From an uncultured Fibrobacterota bacterium (GTDB taxonomy: Bacteria > Fibrobacterota > Chitinivibrionia > Chitinivibrionales > Chitinispirillaceae): 11,981 nt of DNA. The translations under genes were made by a program, and so were the position numbers. Below, piece after piece: positions 1-5,671 of the stretch. Location: assembly GCA_903888815.1 (NCBI GenBank), contig CAISVC010000232.1:1-11981 (forward strand). Reading direction: 5' to 3'. Under the pieces are notes generated by a model. It worked only from the letters and a program-made list of their open reading frames with translations, made no database searches and was not told the origin of the DNA. Position 1 is the first letter of the stretch, and every line of letters begins with the position of its first letter.

Positions 1-278
1 CGTTCGATCACCCGCGCCACCGACAGGAATTCAGGCGCCCCGAAGGTCGCCGCGGCAATTATATAGCCTGAAATAAAAAGACCGGTGATGATACATGCCG
101 TATCAAAAACAAGCGGCAGAACGGTCCAGGGGAAAAACGCGAAAATCATCTGGAGTAATACCAGCAGTGCGAACAGGATCGTTATGGCGATCAGCCCGGC
201 GCCCGCAATGCGCCATAAAATCGCCTTTCGCCGGTAGGCGGAGACGAAACGGGTGATTTTAATTATAGTATCGGACAT
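1..278 (-). CDS. Membrane protein of unknown function, N-terminal part (3' end outside window)
   Basis: Translating the minus strand from the ATG at 278 gives 92 residues open to the window edge, starting MSDTIIKITRFVSAYRRK. A basic N-terminus is followed by two hydrophobic stretches, about residues 25-50 and 53-77, which look like a helical hairpin in the inner membrane. An in-frame TGA lies just upstream of this ATG, so it is the first possible ATG, but no clear ribosome binding site precedes it. The gene lies 80 bp downstream of the DUF4159 gene on the same strand. In FCB-group genomes DUF4159 genes often sit beside large membrane proteins of the DUF4175/BatA kind, and the N-terminal double helix would fit such a protein. 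That identity is inference from context, because too little of the protein is visible. Confidence 0.6.
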   Translation of the reverse strand, partial: MSDTIIKITRFVSAYRRKAILWRIAGAGLIAITILFALLVLLQMIFAFFPWTVLPLVFDTACIITGLFISGYIIAAATFGAPEFLSVARVIE

Positions 279-283
279 ATTTT

Positions 284-300
284 GTCATAATCGCTATGAC
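284..300. promoter_or_regulatory. Short perfect inverted repeat upstream of the membrane protein gene
   Basis: GTCATA, five bases (ATCGC), then TATGAC forms a perfect 6-bp inverted repeat that ends only 5 bp before the start codon at 278 (minus strand). Its position could place it over the translation start or make it an operator, but a 6-bp arm is short and may be chance. Confidence 0.3.
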
Positions 301-349
301 CTTTCCCCCTGCCCCTCTCCCACCGGGAGAGGGGCATAATGGGGTGAGG
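300..349. repeat. GC-rich palindromic intergenic repeat (REP-like)
   Basis: The core is a perfect 11-bp stem, GCCCCTCTCCC (311-321) and GGGAGAGGGGC (325-335), around the loop ACC. The outer arms CCTTTCCCC (300-308) and GGGGTGAGG (341-349) also pair, with two mismatches. It fills most of the gap after the DUF4159 stop at 359. This 'CCCTCTCCC...GGGAGAGGG' plus 'GGGGTGAGG' type of intergenic palindrome recurs in many bacterial genomes. No T-run follows the hairpin on either strand, so it is not a classical intrinsic terminator, although it could stabilise 3' ends or slow polymerase. Confidence 0.65.
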
Positions 350-358
350 TGGTGGAGT

Positions 359-1018
359 TTACTGCTCAAAAAACCACTTGAGCAGATTTATTCCCGTCTC
401 TAAAGCAAGCTCGTGCAGCTTTTCGCCGTCGTGGTGCACGTCAAGATCCTCCATACCGTCGGTGATATCGGAGCTGAATGAATAGAACAGCACCAGCCGT
501 CCCTCAAAATAAACGCCCCAGCCCTGCGCCGGCTTGCCATCATGTTCATGGATCTTGGGGAGGCCCGGCAGCAGGTACTGACTTCTATACATCGGATGTC
601 CTGAAGTGATGGGAACCAGCGGGTTTTCGGGAAACAGCGCCGCGATCTCCTGCCGCAGTGACCGATCCATGCCGTAACTGTCGTCCGCCCATACAAAGCC
701 GCCGCCGATGAGAAAAGCGCGGAGCCTGATCCTCTCCCTTGGTGTGAAATGGACGTCACCATGGCCGGTCATGCAGAGAAACGGATAGCGGAAAAGCCGC
801 TCGTCCATGATTTCCACGGTGGCCATGGTATCGCAGAGAGGCATTTTTGTGCGTTGCCGCACCGCTTTTACGAGGTTCGGATACGCTGAAGGATTTGCAT
901 ACCAGTCTCCCCCGCCGCCGTATTTAAGCCGCGCAAGAGTCAACTGGCACTCCTGGGCGGAAGCGGCGGGAATAATTACGGTTAATAAAAGGAAGAGATA
1001 CGATAGTACCTTGCACAT
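359..1018 (-). CDS. Exported DUF4159 domain protein
   Basis: This is a 219-residue protein with a clear Sec signal peptide (hydrophobic core at residues 5-17, cleavage probably after ASA at 19-21). The rest matches the DUF4159 family: an early LARLKYGGGGDWY block (28-40), a PFLCMTGHGDVHFT strand region (79-92), GGGFVWADDSYG (105-116), then FPENPL followed by SGHPMYRSQYLLPG (139-152), and a late GRLVLFYSFSSDITDGMED block (173-191). DUF4159 has a class I glutamine-amidotransferase-like fold in the literature, but I see no catalytic Cys-His-Glu triad and the function is unknown. The gene follows the terminator at 1072-1103 closely, leaving about 50 bp in which I recognise no good promoter, so read-through is possible. 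I see no Shine-Dalgarno near the ATG. It is probably not part of the fucosidase system. Confidence 0.85.
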   Translation of the reverse strand: MCKVLSYLFLLLTVIIPAASAQECQLTLARLKYGGGGDWYANPSAYPNLVKAVRQRTKMPLCDTMATVEIMDERLFRYPFLCMTGHGDVHFTPRERIRLRAFLIGGGFVWADDSYGMDRSLRQEIAALFPENPLVPITSGHPMYRSQYLLPGLPKIHEHDGKPAQGWGVYFEGRLVLFYSFSSDITDGMEDLDVHHDGEKLHELALETGINLLKWFFEQ

Positions 1019-1071
1019 TGCATCAAAAATAATTGAAGTTCTCCCCCGTGCACGACTATCGCAGCATTGTT

Positions 1072-1103
1072 AAAAAAAGTGCCTGTCAAAAATGAACAGG
1101 CAC
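1072..1103 (-). terminator. Intrinsic terminator of the fucosidase A/B operon
   Basis: On the minus strand a perfect 8-bp stem, GTGCCTGT / ACAGGCAC (1096-1103 with 1079-1086), has a 9-nt loop and is followed directly by seven T residues (1072-1078 on the complement). It begins about 30 bp after the fucosidase B stop at 1133, as expected for a rho-independent terminator closing the operon. Confidence 0.93.
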
Positions 1104-1132
1104 GAACCCCAAAGGAATTGTTCCTTCGCTTA

Positions 1133-2851
1133 TCAGCGCAGATTAATATATTTCTGCACCACCGCGTCACCCCCTGCACTGCATTTTACAAGATATAATC
1201 CCCGCTCAGAAAACGATAAGGGTTTGTCTGCTGCCGCCAGCATCCGTTTTACAATGCGGCCGCGGAGATCGTAAAAATCAACCGTCACCGGCTTACCGGC
1301 AAAACCTGCCGGCACTGCGATGGCGTGTCCGATAATCCGCATTGCAGAGTTCCTTGCCGCAGGTGACGGTGCAACGGCAACAATCGGCGGCCGCACAAAG
1401 GCCTGCCGGAAAAGACCGAACGTATGTATTGCCGGGCATGCCCTGCCGGCGGTAATGCGCAGCCGGACATACGAGGCGGCAACGGGGGTGGCTATTCTGA
1501 CAAGCCATTTGTAGCCGATGCACTGTTTATTGGCGGCCCCGGTGACCGCGGTCCATGTCGTGCCGTTGGTCGAATAGTCAACCGACCAGCCCGTGGTCCG
1601 GTGGCCGAGCTGAATGACCTCCTGCACCATGATGACATCAAACGTTTTCGAGGAACCGAGGTTGAACGTGACCGTATCGGTCCTGTTTGCGTCCGGCGTG
1701 GCATAATAGGTGCTTTCGAGCGTGTCGACAAGATTTGCCGGTTCGTATCCGGCGCCGCGCGGGTGCAGCGACGTTACCGTTGCACCAAGCGCCAGATTCG
1801 TGCGGAACGTGCCGTAGATCCAGCACCCGAGGCTGTCGATTCTGATGGAATCGGTCGCCTTGATGAGCCCCCGGTTATCCGGCGGAATATTAAGGTGCCA
1901 GACGGTATTGCGCCCGGTCGTGGTGAAATACATGTTCCAGAGCGTCGTGACCGATTTCACCTGCCCATCCTCGGACGGGTGCCAGTACCACCCGGGCCTG
2001 ATTGACACATCGGACTCGGCGGGGACCCACCATGCCCCGTTAATATTCCCGCTATTCATGATCGCGACGGTTTCTAACGCAAGCGAAGCACTGTCAATAG
2101 TTGACCAGCACGGATCACCGGCCGAGCCGGATTCATTGCCCACCCACCGTGCGTCAGTCAGGCCCGCCGCCCCCATGTCCCCGAAAATTATGGCATCGGG
2201 CTGGTATTTTCTTATGGTATCGCTCCAACGCTTGTAATCAGGACGGAAAATGGATGTTCCTGAACCCGCACCATCCCACCAGATCTCGTAAAGCTTTCCA
2301 TAATTCTTGCAGATTTCCGTGGCCTGGTTTGCGTAGACAGTCACATAGGCAGGTGTTCCATAAGTATGGTAGACCACATCCTGGTTCATGTCCCACGGCG
2401 AAAGGTAAATTCCGGCTTTAACGCCGTATTTCTGGCACGCGGCAACGAACTCCTGGACAACGTCACCCTTGCCGCTCTTCCATGGACTTCCCTTGACGCA
2501 ATGAGTTGTTACCGCTGTTTGCCAGATGCAATATCCGTCATGGTGTTTTGCGGTCAGCATTGCCATGGTGATACCGGCGTTTTTAATGGTACGTATCCAT
2601 TGTTCGCAATCGAGGGCAGTGGGATTGAACGTCGCTTCGCTTTCAGTTCCCGTCCCCCACTCCACATTGGTAAAGGTGTTTATATTGAAATGGAAAAATG
2701 CCATCCGTTCACGATGGGCCCACTCGATCTGCCGTGCATTAGGCACAGGACCGATGGGTACCGGCGCCTGACTGACGGCCGGCAGCGGCAGTACTGCTGC
2801 CAAGGCAATGCTGAGGGCAATAATCCGATTAACCATTCCAGATTTTTCCAT
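1133..2851 (-). CDS. Fucosidase B: secreted GH29 alpha-L-fucosidase with F5/8-type-C module and C-terminal sorting-type tail
   Basis: This 572-residue exported glycosidase is predicted to release alpha-L-fucose from glycans outside the cytoplasm. A signal peptide covers about residues 1-28. The GH29 barrel spans about 35-350, with NARQIEW (38-44), KHHDGYCIW (102-110), EIWWDGA (189-195; D193 is the expected nucleophile), RWVGNESG (235-242; E240 is the likely acid/base) and NIPPDNRG (321-328). The D-to-E spacing of 47 and the GNESG block resemble the alpha-1,3/1,4-acting GH29-B subgroup. An F5/8-type-C (CBM32-like) galactose-binding fold follows at about 351-482. The C-terminal tail, about 500-572, has YDLRGRIV and GLYLVK motifs as in type-9-like sorting domains. 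The start at 2851 has a strong AAGGA-type site just upstream, better than the alternative Met6. The gene sits 68 bp behind fucosidase A. HFN replaces the usual HFG near residue 54. Confidence 0.92.
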   Translation of the reverse strand: MEKSGMVNRIIALSIALAAVLPLPAVSQAPVPIGPVPNARQIEWAHRERMAFFHFNINTFTNVEWGTGTESEATFNPTALDCEQWIRTIKNAGITMAMLTAKHHDGYCIWQTAVTTHCVKGSPWKSGKGDVVQEFVAACQKYGVKAGIYLSPWDMNQDVVYHTYGTPAYVTVYANQATEICKNYGKLYEIWWDGAGSGTSIFRPDYKRWSDTIRKYQPDAIIFGDMGAAGLTDARWVGNESGSAGDPCWSTIDSASLALETVAIMNSGNINGAWWVPAESDVSIRPGWYWHPSEDGQVKSVTTLWNMYFTTTGRNTVWHLNIPPDNRGLIKATDSIRIDSLGCWIYGTFRTNLALGATVTSLHPRGAGYEPANLVDTLESTYYATPDANRTDTVTFNLGSSKTFDVIMVQEVIQLGHRTTGWSVDYSTNGTTWTAVTGAANKQCIGYKWLVRIATPVAASYVRLRITAGRACPAIHTFGLFRQAFVRPPIVAVAPSPAARNSAMRIIGHAIAVPAGFAGKPVTVDFYDLRGRIVKRMLAAADKPLSFSERGLYLVKCSAGGDAVVQKYINLR

Positions 2852-2919
2852 ATATTCCTTCCCCCTTCTGCGATTGCGTTAATAACTTTTCCTGACCGTA
2901 CACCCAAAACGCGAACACT

Positions 2920-4650
2920 TTATCGCCTGAAAGCAACAAACGGCTGCACCGACGTTTTTCCGTCGGCGCCGCACCTGACCATGGCCATGTATACCCCATT
3001 TTCAAGAACCAGAGCATCGGACAGAGAAGCTCCTGCACCTGCTTTTACCGTCATCTGCTGCACCACGCGGCCTTTAAGGTCGAGCAGCGCGACCGACACC
3101 GGCTTCCCGGCAAAAGATGCGGGCAGCACGATCGGCTGTCCGGCCAGGTACACCCTGAAACCCTGCCCGCGCGGCGGCCTCGTCAATGACGGCGGAGCAA
3201 GCGCGGTCGTCGGCTGGTGCACATATCCCTGCCGGTAAAGGCCGAACGTATGGAGCGCCGGGCACGCATTACCCGCGGTGATGCAGAGCCGAACGTACGA
3301 AGCGGTGACCGCGGTGGTTATCCTGATGATCCATTTATAGCCGATACTCAGTTTGCCGGTGGCCCCGGTGACCGCAGTCCATGTCGTGCCGTTGGTCGAA
3401 GACTGAACAGCCCAGCCTGTTGTGCGGTGGCCAAGCTGAATGACCTCCTGCACCATGATGACATCAAATGTTTTCGAGGAACCGAGATTGAACGTGACCG
3501 TGTCAGTCCTGTTCGCATCCGGCGTGGCGTAATAGGTGCTTTCGAGTCCGTCAACAAGATTGGCAGGTTCGTACCCGGTACCACGCGGGTGCAGCGAGGT
3601 CACGGTGGCGCCGGCCGCGAGGTTGGTAGTAAAGGTACCGTAGACCCACATGCCCAGACTGTCGACCCGTATGGAATCCCCGGAAACCATCCTGCCGCGC
3701 GTGTCGGGCGGAACATTCATGAGCAGGCCACCGTTGCGCCCCACCGAATAGCAGTAGGCGTTGATCAGGGCTGCCAGTGTTTTCAACGTGCCGGTGGAGT
3801 GCCAAAACCAGCCATCGCGTGCCGAAATGTCGCCTTCCGCAGGCACATAGCACGGCCCGTTAAGAACCCCAGTATTCGCATTCGACCAGGCCGAATCCAT
3901 GGTCGCCCAGCACGGGTCGCCGTTCTGCGCGGACTCGTTGCCGTTCCATCGCATCTCAGCGGTCCGGTTTTTTCCGGCCGCGTCAGACCAGATGGCGCAC
4001 AAAGGCTGTATTGCGTGTATGGAATCGGTGATACGGTAAAACGAGCTTGCATTCATCGCGTTGTTCGCGCCGTCCCACCACATCTCCCGTATAACGCCGT
4101 AGTTTTTAATCAGCTCCTTGGTCTGGTCAAGATAAAATTGCTCATAGTTAGGCACAGTACCGTCATGATGGAAATCGCCGCATGACAGGTATATCCCGGC
4201 CTTGAGTCCGTACTTTGCGCAGGAATCCGTAAACTCCTTGACCACGTCGCCTGCCCCGCTCCTCCATGAACTCGAGGCGACGTCATGCGTAGTCTGCGCG
4301 CTCGGCCAGATGCAGAACCCGTCATGGTGTTTCGCCACAAGGATCATGCTTGTAAAACCGGCGTTTTTAGCAGTCCGGCACCACTGCCCGCAATTAAGGG
4401 CCGTGGGAGCAAATGTATTGGGATTTTCCGTGCCTGTTCCCCATTCAAGATTGGTGAAGGTGTTCATGCCGAAATGGACGAACATCTGCATCTCCCGATG
4501 ATACCACTCGATCTGGCGGGCATTGGGGACCTTGCCGTACGCCGTGGGAGCGACCTGCGCAAAAACACCCGAAAACGGCAATGCTGTCGCAACCGCCAAA
4601 ATGCCCCTGACAGCGCGCCTGAATTGCTGTGCAGCAACGATTCTGTTCAT
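2920..4650 (-). CDS. Fucosidase A: secreted GH29 alpha-L-fucosidase with F5/8-type-C module and C-terminal sorting-type tail
   Basis: This is a 576-residue paralogue of fucosidase B with the same domain order. A signal peptide with an arginine-rich start covers residues 1-31 (cleavage after VFA or AQ). The GH29 domain covers about 42-342: HFGMNTFTNLEWG (59-71), KHHDGFCIW (107-115), EMWWDGA (189-195; D193 is the expected nucleophile), RWNGNES (234-240; E239 is the likely acid/base) and MNVPPDTRG (311-319). The F5/8-type-C module (about 343-474) is nearly identical to that of fucosidase B over 45 consecutive residues, while the catalytic domains have clearly diverged. The tail (about 495-576) has LLDLKGRVV and NGVYMAMV motifs typical of sorting domains. 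The start at 4650 is preceded by a G-rich but weak ribosome binding site, 26 bp after the lipoprotein stop, so the two genes are co-transcribed. It is predicted to act on fucosylated glycans at or beyond the cell surface. The linkage cannot be told from sequence. Confidence 0.92.
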   Translation of the reverse strand: MNRIVAAQQFRRAVRGILAVATALPFSGVFAQVAPTAYGKVPNARQIEWYHREMQMFVHFGMNTFTNLEWGTGTENPNTFAPTALNCGQWCRTAKNAGFTSMILVAKHHDGFCIWPSAQTTHDVASSSWRSGAGDVVKEFTDSCAKYGLKAGIYLSCGDFHHDGTVPNYEQFYLDQTKELIKNYGVIREMWWDGANNAMNASSFYRITDSIHAIQPLCAIWSDAAGKNRTAEMRWNGNESAQNGDPCWATMDSAWSNANTGVLNGPCYVPAEGDISARDGWFWHSTGTLKTLAALINAYCYSVGRNGGLLMNVPPDTRGRMVSGDSIRVDSLGMWVYGTFTTNLAAGATVTSLHPRGTGYEPANLVDGLESTYYATPDANRTDTVTFNLGSSKTFDVIMVQEVIQLGHRTTGWAVQSSTNGTTWTAVTGATGKLSIGYKWIIRITTAVTASYVRLCITAGNACPALHTFGLYRQGYVHQPTTALAPPSLTRPPRGQGFRVYLAGQPIVLPASFAGKPVSVALLDLKGRVVQQMTVKAGAGASLSDALVLENGVYMAMVRCGADGKTSVQPFVAFRR

Positions 4651-4676
4651 ACTGTCGCCCCCCCACTTGTTTAGTG

Positions 4677-5435
4677 CTATTTTTTGTAAATCGTCAGATC
4701 GTTCAGATAATACGACGCCGGCCCGTTGGCGCCGCTTCCGTTACGATAGACCACGAACATATCATACGCGATTGTCTCAATCTTGGTGGACTGAAAAGGT
4801 ATGTGTCCTACCAATACATCATCCAGATAATATGCGACCGTGGTATCGGCAAAAGTAAATTCTGTGCTGCATTTATACCAGTGTTTGAGTTGTATTTTAG
4901 CAACGTTCTTTGATTGTTCATTGGCGACCATGTTCACGCTGTAAACATATTTGACCGAGTCTGAAGCGTCAAACCCCATCCCCACATACCGAGTGGAATT
5001 CCGGTTTGAACCACCCTCTTTTCCCAAGAATGCGATGAAATTGGTGTGGCAGAGAGAATCAGCCCTGAGATAGAATTCAAGTACCAGCGTCCTGCAGGAG
5101 TCTGTGGCCAGAGTTAAACTATCCTCCATAGCAGGAAAATTGAGCTGAATAGCGGTGTTGTTCGAATCGCTTACAATTGAACCCTTATAAATTCTCCCGA
5201 CTGTCGTGTTCAACGACATATATGCCGTAATAAAGTCGTTCAAAGAAAGAACAAATTTGAAATCGTATATCCCATTTCCAGTCGTTGCTTCTATTGATGT
5301 AAAAGCCGAATCCCGCATGATCACGTTCCGTGTCGGAGTAGTATCAGGAGGCTCGGTCGCCTTTTTGCCGCACCCGATTAAAACCATCGTTACCACCGCC
5401 GTCATCAGAATGGAAATCCGTTGCCGTTTTTTCAT
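4677..5435 (-). CDS. Lipoprotein with LamG/concanavalin-like lectin fold (predicted glycan-binding)
   Basis: With the start at 5435 this is a 252-residue lipoprotein: basic MKKRQR, a hydrophobic stretch and a lipobox LIGC, with Cys22 as the lipidation site and Gly at +2, which does not signal inner-membrane retention. A further in-frame ATG lies 27 bp upstream, but the GAGAGG site five bases before 5435 favours the shorter form. The C-terminal half has the strand pattern of laminin-G/concanavalin-like sandwiches: WYKCSTEFTFADTTVAYYLDD (about 186-206, a 'Y.DD..vG' hairpin), DMFVVYRNGSG (225-235) and a closing SYYLNDLTIYKK. No hydrolase catalytic pair is evident, so I read it as a binding protein. 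It is the first gene of the operon ahead of two fucosidases, so a surface glycan-binding role, analogous to SusE/F-type proteins, is inferred. I recognise no exact family. Confidence 0.72.
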   Translation of the reverse strand: MKKRQRISILMTAVVTMVLIGCGKKATEPPDTTPTRNVIMRDSAFTSIEATTGNGIYDFKFVLSLNDFITAYMSLNTTVGRIYKGSIVSDSNNTAIQLNFPAMEDSLTLATDSCRTLVLEFYLRADSLCHTNFIAFLGKEGGSNRNSTRYVGMGFDASDSVKYVYSVNMVANEQSKNVAKIQLKHWYKCSTEFTFADTTVAYYLDDVLVGHIPFQSTKIETIAYDMFVVYRNGSGANGPASYYLNDLTIYKK

Positions 5436-5440
5436 GGCAT

Positions 5441-5448
5441 CCTCTCTT
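5441..5448 (-). promoter_or_regulatory. Ribosome binding site deciding the lipoprotein start
   Basis: The minus strand reads AAGAGAGG, then five bases, then ATG at 5435. Of three in-frame ATGs (5462, 5453, 5435) only the last has a Shine-Dalgarno match at proper spacing, and starting there puts the basic n-region directly before the hydrophobic core. Confidence 0.7.
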
Positions 5449-5466
5449 TTCATGGTATTCATTTAT

Positions 5467-5491
5467 AATATAATGCTGTTTTCCGGAAAAC
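5467..5491 (-). promoter_or_regulatory. Candidate promoter -10 with overlapping perfect palindrome (operator candidate) for the lipoprotein-fucosidase operon
   Basis: A minus-strand TATATT (5472-5467) lies about 32 bp before the chosen start. Immediately upstream is a perfect 14-bp palindrome, GTTTTCCGGAAAAC (5478-5491), sitting in the spacer and reaching the -35 position, which is the classical place for a repressor site. The -35 hexamer itself is poor, which would fit a regulated promoter. The palindrome is seen directly; the regulatory role is inferred. Confidence 0.45.
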
Positions 5492-5515
5492 CTCTAAAAA
5501 ATATACGATCTGAAT

Positions 5516-5535
5516 AAATATCTTAAAATATCTTA
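5516..5535. repeat. Perfect tandem 10-bp direct repeat in the divergent promoter region
   Basis: AAATATCTTA occurs twice back to back (5516-5525 and 5526-5535). The 10-bp period is one helical turn, so both copies face the same side of the DNA, as in direct-repeat sites of response regulators. It lies upstream of the candidate minus-strand promoter. The whole 5461-5600 stretch is strongly AT-rich, which raises the chance of coincidence. Confidence 0.4.
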
Positions 5536-5671
5536 TGTATTAAAATATATCATTTTTTCACCTTTATTATGAAAAGTTTGTTATATTACAATAAGGAAGA
5601 GATCAACAGCTTCAGTCGCTGAATTCCGTACCCTTTGTGGTGCTGAAGCAACGGATGGAAAGGAACAATGT

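Noticed and set aside
2366..3238. Plus-strand open frame spanning the A/B intergenic gap
   Set aside because: It crosses parts of two real minus-strand genes and shows no recognisable protein features.
3217..4185. Long plus-strand open frame opposite fucosidase A
   Set aside because: Composition is arginine-rich with no motif or ribosome binding site, and the opposite strand encodes a complete fucosidase. A similar shadow frame lies opposite fucosidase B at 1424-2005.
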